Origin: Flammula alnicola
Lineage: Eukaryota; Basidiomycota; Agaricomycetes; Agaricales; Strophariaceae
Direction: 5' to 3'
DNA length: 64,000 nucleotides
Assembly (NCBI GenBank): GCA_015499995.1
Contig: JADNRV010000010.1
Coordinates: forward strand, 310,001 to 374,000
A program made the position numbers and the translations under genes. This document shows, piece after piece, positions 43,410 through 55,248 of the stretch. Position 1 is the stretch's first letter, and each line of letters opens with the position of its first letter. Below the pieces are notes generated by a model. It was not told the DNA's origin. It worked only from the letters and a program-made list of their open reading frames with translations, and ran no database searches.

Positions 43410-46400
43410 ATGCCCGTGAGCAGAACCAATCCACCAACCGGCCAACAAGTGCCCCCATCCTCAGTATCTATCGGCAAAAAACCCATGAATTACCCTCCGA
43501 ACCAGCCGCAGCCCCAGACGCAGCAGCAGCAGCCAAAGAGTGCACGCGCAGCCTCAAAGGCACCCGTATACAACCAGCAGCAGCAGCAGCAGCAACAACA
43601 GAATCGTCACCCGTCGCCACCAACGTCCAATTCGGGCAGTGGGACTAAGTCGAGGGGGCCGACTGGAGGCGGGGGCTCGCAGAATACAAGCAATTCAACA
43701 GGGCCCACCGCTGCGCAGAAGGGTAAAGCGAACGCAAACAAGATTTGGAGCACCAGCACCACGGAAGAGCGTGAGCGAATCAAGGACTTTTGGCTTGGTC
43801 TCGGGGAGCAGGAGCGTCGGAATCTTGTCAAGATAGAGAAGGACACTGTACTAAAGAAAATGAAGGAGCAGCAGAAACACAGTTGCTCTTGTGCAGTATG
43901 TGGCAGGAAGCGGTTGGTGTCCTTTTTTTTTTTTATTCCTTCGGCTTGCGTCACTTTTTCTTTCTACTTTTTTTCTATTCATATTCTGTTCCGTGTCAAA
44001 CATGAGTTGCTAACCGCATTTTATCTTTTCTTTCCATGTCATCGCATTATCTCCTGATCTTCATCCGATCATCGAACGATCGTTCTTCAAATGGCACAGG
44101 AATGCAATAGAGGAAGAGCTCGAGGTACTGTACGATGCTTATTACGAGGAGCTAGAACAGTACGCGAATTACCAGCAGCGCTACATCTCTTCCGGTGGCA
44201 CCATCCCTCCTCCTGCCGGTCCCGGTCCCTTTCCCGGAAGCGTGGAGCTCGACAAGAATGGCGCCGTCGTCGCTCCTACAGCTGCAAATCCCAAACGAGC
44301 GCGAGCGACAAAGCAACAGCACCACCAACTACAACAACGGGTGCCTCCGCCGCAAGCCCTCCTACCACCGGTGACAAATGGTCGCAAACAGCATCCCCAT
44401 CCACATCCACATCACCATCCACCACCCGGAAAAGAAAGCGAGTTTGAAGAAGACGAACAGGATGAGGAGGAATACGAAGGAGAAGAATACGAGGAGGAGG
44501 AGGAGGAAGAAGAGGAAGAACCGGAGGAAGAGGAGGAGGAGGAGGAGGAAGAGGAGGAGGAAGAGGAGGATGACGAGGAAGTTCAGCAAACGCAGCAAGT
44601 TAGCCGCCGGATGGCGAACGAGCGGACGCCGAAAGGACAACCTATTCCAGCCTCCAGGCGAGGACCACCGCCAGCCGCCAACGGCGGGCGTCGGAATGCT
44701 CCTAGCAAAGGACGAGACGGACTGTTCAATATTGGGAACAGTCTAACTGTCGCCGGTGCGTAAAGTCCCTTTCCACTGCATATAAATGGCTTAATCGTAA
44801 TACTTAGGTCCAGGCAACATTCTGACTGTCGCCGACGATCTTCTGAAGAACGACGGCCAAAAGTTCTTGGAGATGATGGAACAACTTGCTGAGCGACGGA
44901 TGCAACGCGAGGAAGAAGCTGCGGCTGACGTCGAGGACGAAAGCGAAGAAGAAAGCGACGAGGAGCGTGACGGAAGTGAGGGCGATGAGGACGGTGACGA
45001 CGACGGTGGTGCTAGTGAGGAAGACGACGAAGACGACGAGGACGATGACGAGGAGGAGGTATAATTTCAAATTATCATTTTTATCATCGAATCTATGACT
45101 CATCATTTATTTTACTCTCATGCAGCCCTTAACGGAGGAGCAGAAGATGGAAGAAGGCAAACGCATGTTTTCTATCTTCGCTGCACGGATGTTCGAGCAA
45201 CGGGTCCTTCAAGCGTACCGCGAGAAAGTGGCCCAGGAACGGCAAATGCAGCTTCTTCGTGAGCTCGACGAGGAGGATAAGACCACCCGCGATCGTGAGA
45301 TGAAGAAGCAGAATCAGAACCAGAAGAAGAAAGACAAGAAGCGGTCAGAATTATTTTTATCGTTCACTTTATCAGCCAGGGGCTAACCATTGTTTTTTTT
45401 TCTATTCAGGCAGCAGAAGCTGGCAAAGGAGGAAGAGAAAGCTGCCAAGTCGGCAGAGAAAGCTGCTGAAGAGGCCGCTGCGAAAGCCAAGCAGCTTGCT
45501 CAAGAGGAAGAGAGCCGTAAGAAGCGCGAGGAAGAACGACAAAAACGCGAAGTCGCGAGACGTCTTGCGGAGGAGGAAAGACTGCGAAAAGAGGAGGAGA
45601 AGAAGAAACGGCAACAGGAAGAGCGCGAACGCGAACTGGAGCGAGAAAGGAAGAAGAAGGAGAAGGAGGAGAAGCTGAAAAAGGAGAGAGAGGAGAAGGA
45701 GCGCAAGGTTAAAGAGGAACGAGAGGCCAGGCTCGCGAAGGAACGCGAGGAGAGGGCAGAGAGGGAACGAATCGAGAAGGAAAAGAGGGAGGAGAGGGAG
45801 AAGGCCGAGAAAGAGAAGAAAATGGCAAAGGAGAAAGAGGAAAAGGCGGAAAGAGAGGCCAAGGAGAAGCTTGCTGCACAGCAACGCGCTGCCGCCATCG
45901 CACAGGCCCAAGCCAACAGCGTGAAAACGCCTGTACGGTCCAACGCCACCCCTTCTTCGTCTACTTCTTCTCTGGTTGCGCCTGTCAAGGCCAATGCTGC
46001 CTCAGCAGTTAATTCTGCTGCATTGCCCCGTACGCCCAACCCCAACGTCAATGTCAACACCAATGGCGTTCCTGCCAATGGGAAGAAGGTCGTGAATAAT
46101 AAGCACCTTCCTCCGCCAACCTCGCCGCCTGGTGTCGTCGGGCAAGCTCCTCGTCCTCCGCCTCCTGCACCTCAGCAGCTGCAACCTCAGCAACCTCAGC
46201 AACAGCCACATATGCCTCGGCCTCATCACCTTCCGCCCATCAATCCTCAGCAAATGCCCCCTCATATTCCGCCTCCGCTTCAGTCAGGTATGATGTTCGG
46301 CCACCCTCAAGGTCCTGTCATGATACCTCCACCCGCTTTATCTCCCCGCGTCGGTAGTTTCCCTCCTATGCAGTACCCGTACGGCGCCCCAAATATGCAT

Positions 46401-47201
46401 CCTCCCCCTGGAACGCCGATGCCTCCGTCTGGCCTGTCACGTGGCTTCAACGCTGGACCTTCGTTTGATCCGGCCTTCAATCGCGGCATGCCGATGAATA
46501 TTGGGGTACCCATTGGCGGTGTAAACATTCCTCCTGGTGCACCCTCGCCCATCGGTCCTCCAAAGCCAAAGACTCCTCTGGCGCCGTCGACCCCTGGACC
46601 GTCGATGCTCGCTCCAGGTCAAGGTCGTCGCTCATCTGCGCCTGTTCTGAGCGCGCAGGTTGACTCCTCTGGTCCGGGCCCTATTACTCGGCCCATCGCC
46701 CCGATTGCGCGACCAACAGCCGCAGGAGGAGGAGGTGAAGGTGCCAGCTCCGGCTCCGGGTCGCCCAGCCGTCGCTCTCCGAGCCCGAAAGGTATCCTGG
46801 GTTCGTCCGCGTTGGCTGCAGATGACGACGAAGTCGTTTCGGCGACTGGACAGAGACGCGTCGGCGCTACTCCTATTGGTGTCGGGATGGGTGGCAATGT
46901 GCCCTCGCCTCAGACCTGGGGCCCTTCGAGCCCAAGACCTGGCCACGTAGCTCCTTGGGGTCCTTCTGGGTTCTCTCCATCGCCGGCAAGAGCCATTCCG
47001 AACCCTATTGGCTCCAACAACCATCTGCACCAGCTTCATCACCCTGGAGTTTCTCCGATCGGAGGCGGGTCGTTGTGGGCCAACACGCCCACAGCGAATG
47101 GTGACAATTGGCACCCACAAAGTGCAGGTGGATTCTTCTCTGGACCTGCGTACATGAACCATAACGCGGCAGCCTCGTCTACTCCCCATACCGGTGCTTA
47201 A
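43410..47201 (+). CDS. NST1: Stress response protein Nst1
   Basis: Fungal Nst1 family, linked in yeast to salt tolerance, cytoplasmic. Five exons (43410-43912, 44100-44755, 44808-45058, 45126-45343, 45410-47201), 3420 nt, 1139 aa. The N-terminus is Pro/Gln-rich with a QQQQQQQQQ run. The family core is [27 protein letters not shown]...[17 protein letters not shown], joined to [23 protein letters not shown] very long acidic Glu/Asp tract follows (about nt 44440-44580), with a second in exon 3. Next is [40 protein letters not shown], the second conserved block. A charged Glu/Arg/Lys coiled coil (45410-45900) and a Pro/Gly/Ser-rich C-terminus complete it. Low-complexity tracts explain the many overlapping frames on both strands. 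Confidence 0.92.
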
Positions 47202-47758
47202 CTTTGCATTTTCGCATTTCTTATATCTTTTTCAATGGCTTTTCCGTTATCTTTTCCCAATGAGCAATCATCATCCTCATTTCGGCCTGTCCACTTCCTG
47301 TCCTGGCTTCGAGCTTTGCTTTCGGATCCGTCTCCCTTTCCTCCCTCGTTTCCTTTTCTTGCTACTAATGCATCTTGACACTCATTGCCCTGCATTCGTT
47401 CTGACGCACTCAATCTCTCGCTCGTACTTATATCGCCTCTAACGATGGTATTATATCAATTAAGATCACATAGAATTCGATGAGGACCGTGATATAATTT
47501 ACTCGAGGTCAGTTCAGTGTGTTTGGATCTGCCTAGATTAGATTAGATTAGGCCATGGCTAGGTCCATAGCAAGATCCTGAAGCAACACTTGCCTGCGAC
47601 GCTACACCGCACGGCGCAACGCGCTGCCCACCACTCGCGCCCCGAGAATGGTTAGATTACTCCAGCGGATGACTGGGTCCTTAGATAAAGGTGAAAATGA
47701 AGAGAAGGTTTAATTAAGAATAGCAGAACACGGAAGATAAGAGCTATAATGTATAGAG
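47202..47758. other. Convergent intergenic region
   Basis: 3' flanks of NST1 and of the minus-strand expansin-like gene. The short tandem GATTAGATTAGATTAGG lies near 47535. Nothing else. Confidence 0.4.
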
Positions 47759-48323
47759 CTATATGTATTGCCAGTAAATTTGAATGAGACCGACTTCTGG
47801 TGGGGCGAGGGCTTGGAAAGCGGACAAAGATAGATCAATCCCGGACATGCTACAAGATGGACAGAGGTCTACGACTTTGGCATCTACAGATTTTTCTTTG
47901 TCTGTAACATGGAATTGATCAGGAAGTCAACAATTTAAAGTTCCATAGGAATATCGAGCGTCGAATATTGTTGTACGTACAGTAGACCCTGACCATCCTG
48001 TTGCAACGAGTCCCGCCAGCGAATTCCAAGGTTGGAAGTGCGACGACGTGGTCGCTGTTAACATTCCGAGTACCACAAGCTCCGAGCTAGAAAGTATGCC
48101 AAATTTTCTCAGTTGGGAATACGACGAAATTTGCGGTAGTCCATACCCCATCATAGTACCAAGTTGCTATTAAAAATGTCGTCAGCCACATATGCTTGTA
48201 AAACAACTCCTGACAAAATATATGCTCACCAGGTCCATTGATGGCTCGAGCGGCCCCTGCGAGCATGAAGAGCAAAGCGAAAGCAGCAGAGGTTATCTTG
48301 TCAAACAACATATTGGAACGCAT
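47759..48323 (-). CDS. Secreted expansin-like double-psi beta-barrel protein (paralogue)
   Basis: Four exons on the minus strand: 48230-48323 (or from the Met at 48311), 48147-48166, 47981-48086 and 47759-47901. This gives 120 aa (116 from the inner Met). Signal peptide MLFDKITSAAFALLFMLAGAARA, then ATWYYDG, LGACGTRNVNSDHVVALPTLEFAGGTRC, KEKSVDAKVVDLCPSC, and IDLSLSAFQALAPPEVGLIQIYWQYI. The last three exons are 20, 106 and 143 nt, identical in length and phase to the gene at 21625-22144, proof of common origin. The barrel cysteines are kept; the usual SPSAF reads SLSAF. No single frame covers more than a fragment of it, so automated calls may miss it. Confidence 0.87.
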
Positions 48324-48608
48324 ATGTTTATGTTGAAGGGATGGGCTGAGATTCTCGGGCGAGCCTCCCGGAGTCACTCGCCCTTGTATCTTCTTCCAAA
48401 ACTGACCAAAAAAAAAAAAACCTCTGACGGCCTGCAATGGATTTCTCGGTCATCCACCAACAACGCGGTCAGTCCTGTTACCCAACGACAAGATAATGCT
48501 GAATATTGATCGGAAAGTAAGGATGTCGAGGGCATTAAGGTCCTGCTCAGGTCCATGTTTCTCCGACTTGCCTACATTTCATTATGTTCCATAAATATTA
48601 CTATACAT

Positions 48609-51480
48609 TTAAAGTTTTGATTGAGTGCCTGCAGCAGCCATTCTTTGCCCACGCTCAAGGATAGGCTTGATAGACAACTGCGAAAGGCGAAAATGTAAAG
48701 ATTAACCAACACCTTCCACAATCTGAACAGCTGTCTATCTCTCACCTTGTACGCCGCAGGGATCTCGGTTCGGTTCAAAGGCTCAGCCTGAACACGGTCC
48801 CAAAGGGCTTCATAAACCTTCCCATTCGACACACCCAATGCACTGGAAAAGAAGGGAAGTTGGTTTGTGAGCATGGTAAAGATAAAATGCAGTGGAAAAA
48901 TCAAGCTCTCTGACCTATCAAGATCCCAATCGGTGAAGCCAAATGCGTCTGTCAGACCGATGGCTTCGGGTAGCAGTTCCTCGCAGAGTTGTTTGACGGC
49001 GAGACGTATGGAGCGTGTAGGATCGCTGGCAGTCAACGACCCGGGTGGCGCCGCCGTCGGGCTGATCACGCCGAACGATAAGAGGTCGGTCAAACCGCCT
49101 TCGACGGTCGTCAACAGATACTTTGAAGGTGAAGAAACGATACACAAACGTGATTAGCCAAAAAAATAAATAGTAAGAACAGAGGGATGAAATGATGAAA
49201 CTTACGAGAAGGAAAACCTTCGCTACAACCACTCTATCCTTCTCCTGCATCTCCGCTAGACCCTTGATCATATCGCCCACCTGTTCCGCAACGAAGGCCT
49301 CTGTGACGGCCTTTGACACGCGTTGGTTCACACTAGCGTCTGGGGCGGAGACGTTCTGCGCGTGCTCATGTACAATGAGAGCAGCGCGCAGTTCCAGCAG
49401 AAGGATAGCAGTCGCCGGATCTCTCCAATCCTTATCCGCGATGAACGAGGGTATAGTGGGCGGGGTAACTAGGTGGCGGAGGTATAACGACGACGGAGAG
49501 AGGGACGAGACCGCGGGCGGCTTCGACGCGAAGAGGTGTCGATAAGACTTGAGCGCGGCGCGGACAACTTGTTGATCCAGAACGAAATTGTCGCCTTCAT
49601 ATCTACGGAAAGTGTGTCAGCAGGTTCTTTACATACTTATACCGTGCACGGAAACCTCCTTACGTGACACCGGGCAAGTAATCGGCGTAAAGTCGTCCAA
49701 GACCAGCAAACGCGCTGTACCCGTGTCCACCCATAGATCGACGAGCAGTCTCCAGATCTTGTACGCTATTAGTAGAGATATATATCTTCAAGCCGCTAGT
49801 CGTCGCATGCATCTCTGCCAAGAGGGACGTGTCGCCCTGTTTAAGCCGGCTAGCCATAGCATCGAACGCCGTCGTCTATTCATCCTAGATATCAATCATT
49901 AATCATCTACCAATGTAGAAGGACAAACCAAGGTCCTGCCAAGCTGGATAAACATATACGCTCTGGAAAGGATCGGGAGGAGTCGATAGTAGACTGAGGG
50001 GTATGTGATTATCTGCTTCTCGAGGCCGTCTGGACCGGTTTCGCCCTGTCTTCGGACAGTGGCGTAACGAATTGCAACCGTAGCGGCTATAGACGTCGTA
50101 AGACTTCTATGTACGAGTAGAAGGGTTCTTCTGTACGAAGATGACGAACCTTTCGCAATGAGCCACCCTCCTATAGTGACCATGCTATAGGAGTCTAAGC
50201 CATACATCGAAATCCACTTTCGAGTAAACTCACTTGGCGCGAATGTAGAGCATCTGATATAAATATAAGATAAAACGATAACAAAGCGAATGCAACTGGG
50301 ACACTTACGCCGCCATAACTCAATTTGGCGTGAGGAGGTTGTAGGTACATCCCGTCGTCCGTGACTTGAGCAAAGCCAGAAAGCATGTTCTCTTTGGGAA
50401 TGCGAACGTGGTTGAAACGAGCAAATCCGTTGTCTACAGGCGAGTAGCCACCACCCGCCTTGGGACCTTGACACGACATTTAGACTATGAGGGGAAAAGT
50501 GAGGCAGGACCATACCGATGTCGCCGATGATGATATTTGGAAGCACGCTGTGGTCAGCTGTGAAGAAGATATTTAGCATCAGCTGCAGGCACGCCAACAG
50601 AGAGAACCAGGAAAACTCACTCATAGACCTCAATTGCACGAAGAACAGATGCGGGCCCATATCCTTTCCACCGGGGAGTATCAGCTTTGCCTGCACCACT
50701 CCATGCGTCGCTGTCTTTCCCAGGGCGCCGACCCACCACTTGCTGCTCGTGAGGGTGGGTGAATGGATATCGAATTCCTGCGTTTCGGGTATGAAAGTGG
50801 CCGTGGTCTCCAGGCGAGATACATTCGTGCCGTGTCCTAGTTCGGTTTGCATGTAACACCCGAATATCGCGCGGGTGGCGATGAGATGGCCGTATTTTTT
50901 CACCAGGGTGGGGCCTCCTTGTAGCATGAAGACAGGCTGGAAGGCTGCGAAAAGACGTGAACAAGAGCTTTTAACAATTTGGCCGTCTCATATTCTCATT
51001 TACCAATGTTATGCAGGAATATAGAGAGCACCTCATCAAGGACGGCGAGAGCAAGCTTTGTCTCTTGGTCACTCCAGTTGTGGATGTTTTGAAGCTCGAA
51101 GATTCGATTCGTCAACGCAAGGCCGCGTTCGTATCTCTCCGTTCTTGTCATAAAATCCCTGCTCGACATCTCTTCAGCGACAAGGAATGTGTAATACAGA
51201 CGGTATTATGCTAAACGCGCCTCTGTGACTTGTCGAACACTGGATCTTTCTCGAGGATACTGACGATCCTTGACCGCGCCAGCCATTCAGTTCGTCCATC
51301 TGCAAGATACCCCGATAGAATTTGACAATGAATGTGAGGAAACCTCGAAAACAACAGCCAATACTCACGATGAAGGAAGTCGCGCACATTCTCCACCGCC
51401 ACCGAGGAAAAGGCCCTTGCGTTGGCCATGTCGATGCCCGTTTGCTCGTTGACATCGCTTCGAGGTGTCGAGTTGGACAT
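48609..51480 (-). CDS. Peroxisomal acyl-CoA oxidase
   Basis: First step of peroxisomal beta-oxidation, acyl-CoA to trans-2-enoyl-CoA with H2O2 formed; FAD-dependent. Many exons on the minus strand. The N-terminus is MSNSTPRSDVNEQTGIDMANARAFSSV, and the helical part includes RRDFMTRTERYERGLALTNRI. GHLIATRAIFGCYMQTELGHGTNVSRLETTATF is the FAD/acyl-CoA core, then SSKWWVGALGKTATHGVVQAKL. GFARFNHVRIPKENMLSGFAQV follows, and later ARRSMGGHGYSAFAGLGRLYADYLPGVTYEGDNFVL with the conserved catalytic-Glu loop (YEGDN). The C-terminal domain ends PILERGQRMAAAGTQSKL-stop, a perfect PTS1 peroxisomal signal. Frames in between agree with short GT-AG introns. The start at 51480 is the first Met that fits. Confidence 0.92.
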
Positions 51481-51968
51481 AGTGGCTTAAGGTCAGGACG
51501 TGAGGAATTAGGAGAATGTGGGGTCAATTGTAATACTCCGTTCCCCACACCCGGCCGCCGATGTTTACAAATTACTTGTTAAAACGTTGAAGGGCAGCTG
51601 TTATTCAACGCCGAGCATGAGCTCCGGTTTATTTTGCTTCCGAGCCGGATTTCGGACATCAGCGAGAATTAGGCCATGATGCATGAGCCGCTGCCTCAAA
51701 CCCGTGTCGACAATCCTGTCGCTAAGGAATTATCTAGTACAATATCATCTACAGAGTCCAACTATCAGCGGTACTGCAACACGTGAAGTCTAAGAAAACA
51801 AGAGCCAAACCCGATCCGAGTCTACAAATGAAAGAAAATGAAATACAAGTTTGTCCGTGCATGTCTATCCAAGGTCCCGGGTATCGTCGATAAAAATGAA
51901 AAGTCCAAGCAACACAAGTCCAGGTCTTCTTACATCTCCAAAAAGTCACTCGTACCTGCCACTATCCA
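51481..51968. other. Acyl-CoA oxidase promoter side and GH79 3' flank
   Basis: 488 bp without a gene. Both neighbours run leftwards, so it serves as promoter for the oxidase. Confidence 0.4.
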
Positions 51969-54484
51969 TCATCGAACCAACAACCACCCCACCAAAGCCG
52001 CGCCGACAAGAGCAAAAGCCATCTCTCTCCGCAACGGCACCGGCACCGCCCCACTCTCACTCCCCTCACTCGTACTCCCGCTAACCTTATCCATCCCCGT
52101 ATGCCCATTCGAAGTCGCCAACACGGCCGGATCCACCGTCGCCGTATTCCTTGTCCTCGTCTCCACCGTCGTCGGGAACGTGTGGCTCGGCGCCCCGCCG
52201 CTCTCCGTCCACGCCGCGGATGAGAGAAAGACCAGGGCTACGCCGGGGGCTGGGACGGGTATCGTACAGACATTACTGCCAGAGGAACCTGAACAGGAGA
52301 CGGTTTGCACGCTCTCAGTGCCGGAGAGACGCCCGTCCGACTCGAAATTGGCGCCGAACGTCTGCCCGGCCCAGGTGTAGTTTCCTTTTTGAGATACGCT
52401 TGATGCGAGGAGGTATCTGCAACGAGGGATGTACAGTATGCATCGTTGACATACTTATCCTTCCTAATAAAAATCACTCACTTCACTTGCACCTGCCCAG
52501 GCATCTGCACCTGACCCCCAACCACACTCAAATCAACATGTAAATCACTAGCCCCCGAGCTATCCGTGACGTAATTGAACAAGAGCACCCGTACGAGGTT
52601 GCCGCTGTCGTATATCGCATACGCGGGCGAGTAGATGTTATTATTGTTCGCCGCGAGGTCGATAACTTGTGTGTCATTCGACGGCCCGAGGGCTTCTGCC
52701 ATGACCAGAGCAGAGTAGTATATGGGTCCGATCGTCCATTCCCTAAACGTGCTTTGGTTTGTCGGCGGTGCTGTGTCAAGTGAGATGAAAATTAACATGC
52801 CCATCTACTCAAGGTGCAAAAAACTCACAGGTAAACGGATTATAATAAACATTCTGCCCCCCAACATGGAAATACGCCCCCGAGAAATTCGAATGCGCCA
52901 TCTGCATCGCGTAGTCCAGGCCCCACAGCGCCGCGCCGAAACTATCGCTAATCCCCACGAACCCGCCGCACGACGCCGAGTTGGTCTCGAACATCAGCAG
53001 GCGCTTGCCTTTCGACTGCGCGTAGGCGGAGGAGTTGAGGTAGGGGGCGATGAGCGACTGGCCTGCGGTATGGTTGAGGAAATTCGGGAATGTAGTTTGT
53101 GGGTCGCGCGGAGTGCCAATGCCGAATTGAGCATAGCAGTTGTCCGTGGGGTAACTAAACGCTTGCAATGAGTAATTTCTTCTTTTCGAAAAAAAGGCGG
53201 CATGTCTAACGTACTGCTCCACCGCCAAATACGCCAGATTCTGACTATACGAGTCCACAAAGCCCGTATTCCACACCATCTCGGGCGTCCAGTCCCCACT
53301 GTTGACGTTCGGCCCAATCAAGAGATTCTTGTTAGGGACATTCACATCGTCTGCGAGCGCCTGCACGAGCAGGCCAAACTCGCCAAAGTAGTCGTATGGG
53401 CCGTACGTCTGCATGCAATATCCAAAGTTAGCACTCCAAAAGCCAAAAATAAAGAAAGGCACGTACAGGCGGCCGATGCCCATGATCAACGTACAAATCC
53501 GGCTCGTTCCCCGCCTGCAGCCCCATGAGATAGTCCCCCAGGATCTGCTCTCCCAGTTCTGCGATCCGGAGCCGGAAATTCGCGGTGTCGTTGAACGGGA
53601 TGCCGAGGTGCCAGCGGACGTTGACGAGCGAGGAGATGTTGCGCAGCATGTAGAGCAGCTCGGGAGTGAATATCAAGGGGGGCGTTTGGGTCTATTAATA
53701 AGTGGATGGACAAAAATAGCGAGGTAAATTTAGATAAGAGGGTTGAATATAATTAGAATAGATCTGATAGGGCAAGAGATGGCGACTCGCCGGGTTCATT
53801 ACGCCTGACAGATCCTTCTCCAGGATTCTGCCATCCGGCGTGCTGTCCACGAGCACGGCGGTATCTTGTGTGTTCCCTCCAACGCGGACAACAACTCTGC
53901 CGGCGCGTTGTTGAATGTTCGCCATGAGGTTGAGAAAAGGGACCTGAAGGAAGGAGCTGAAGTAGTAATAATGCTCCGTGGTTAATACGATAGATAGGAG
54001 GAGGAATTTATTATATACGCACGCGTTTTTTCCCACTAAGGTACGTATATGCATATGTATACGTTGGAATGAGCACCTCCGATGTACTCATCGCAAACAC
54101 GAAAGAAAAAACCCACGCACAAACTTGGTTAACCACAGACATCTCAATCGAGAACCCAAAGAACGATCCAGTTTGCGTTATCGATGCCCCAGGGGGCGCT
54201 ACTCCGCTCAGCTGTATAGCAAATTGCGTCGGGAGCGCTGCGGGACCGGGGGGCGCGGGAGGATTCAAAACGGTAGGATTATATGCCGCAGATCCGGTAT
54301 AATTGGCCGAGGCTGCGGTGCCTGTGACGGTGCCTAAAGCTGTCTGGCCCTCTTGGTAGTACACTGTGACGGAGGCATTGCATGGTTGGGGTTGAATAAA
54401 GGCGAGGAGGAGGAAGGAGAGAAATGGGAGGGCGGCGGGGATGAGCCCCGCAAAGGCGAGGTTCAGCACGGCATGGTATTTCAT
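51969..54484 (-). CDS. Glycoside hydrolase family 79 (beta-glucuronidase-like), secreted
   Basis: Eight exons on the minus strand: 54121-54484, 54023-54035, 53791-53956, 53467-53691, 53215-53408, 52829-53154, 52482-52770 and 51969-52416. They total 2025 nt, 674 aa. The N-terminal hydrophobic signal is followed by ASVTVYYQEGQ. The TIM barrel begins GFSIEMSVVNQVLGKN...VPFLNLMANIQQRAGRVVVRVGGNTQ. The acid/base motif is GLQAGNEPDLY (Glu of NEP); TYGPYDYFGEFGLL follows. The nucleophile segment is LLMFETNSASCGG. The C-terminal beta domain has GPIYYSALVMAEALGPSN. The end is a Ser/Thr-rich stretch and a hydrophobic tail (about the last 20 residues), suggesting a GPI anchor or membrane tether. Exon 2 is 13 nt. 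The intron after 53791 appears to use a GC donor. It is divergent to a close paralogue. Confidence 0.9.
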
Positions 54485-55248
54485 CTCTGGTATTTTTGGC
54501 TGAACGCCAAGATGGGTTGTCTTGTTCCGCTGTGGACCTGGAGCCACTGGAAGTTTAAATCCAGCAAAATTCGGGGTACGAGAACGAGACGAGAACGAGA
54601 GAGAAATAGGGATTTTTACAGAGCAGTTAACACAGGTGGAGATTATGTAAATTGTCTTGCTTCTAGGTGAAGTCAAAATATGTAATCCATGCTTAATTTC
54701 TCCATAACCTTTTCGCTTCCTCAACGTTTAAATTTCAACGTTCAACCTCCTCCACTTTTCAAAACAAACATCTGCAGCTCTGCTTCTTCTTAACACTTAG
54801 CGGCGGTTTCCAAGAAGACGGTCGTGCGATTGGTTTTTTTTGCGAGTTTTACCCAGGCATGAGCCGACAGTGCGCACAATTGGATCAATAAAGCGCAATA
54901 TGAAGTGATCCCGCTGGAAGCTCTCCTCGCCTTCATACCCTCCCTGAAATCCGGCCTTTGTCCTTAGATTCCAACCTGCCTTGCTGATGCGTGCGGCCGG
55001 CCGGGAGCGAGGCTACAGGGGCTGCGCAGCACAGTCTAATATTAGTGCAAGGCCTGGCGTGGAAAACTTAAGTGGCATTGTCTCCGTTGGCACCTTCCAG
55101 TACCCTCTGCTTTTTTCCCCATCTCAACTCTCTTCCTTACCTTACTTTCCTCTCGAAAACGCACCCCATCGTTGTATCGTTTACTAATTCCCCCTTATAG
55201 GCAGCGGCGAAACACTTGGCAAGATATCTTGGCACCAGTTACCCGCTT
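54485..55248. promoter_or_regulatory. Shared 764-bp region between divergent GH79 genes
   Basis: Head-to-head starts of two paralogues leave 764 bp, likely holding both promoters and allowing joint control. No operator or TATA element can be named with confidence. Confidence 0.45.

Noticed and set aside
45402..46897. Long minus-strand frames opposite NST1
   Set aside because: Mirror frames of biased Glu/Arg/Lys and Pro-rich coding sequence; no independent support.
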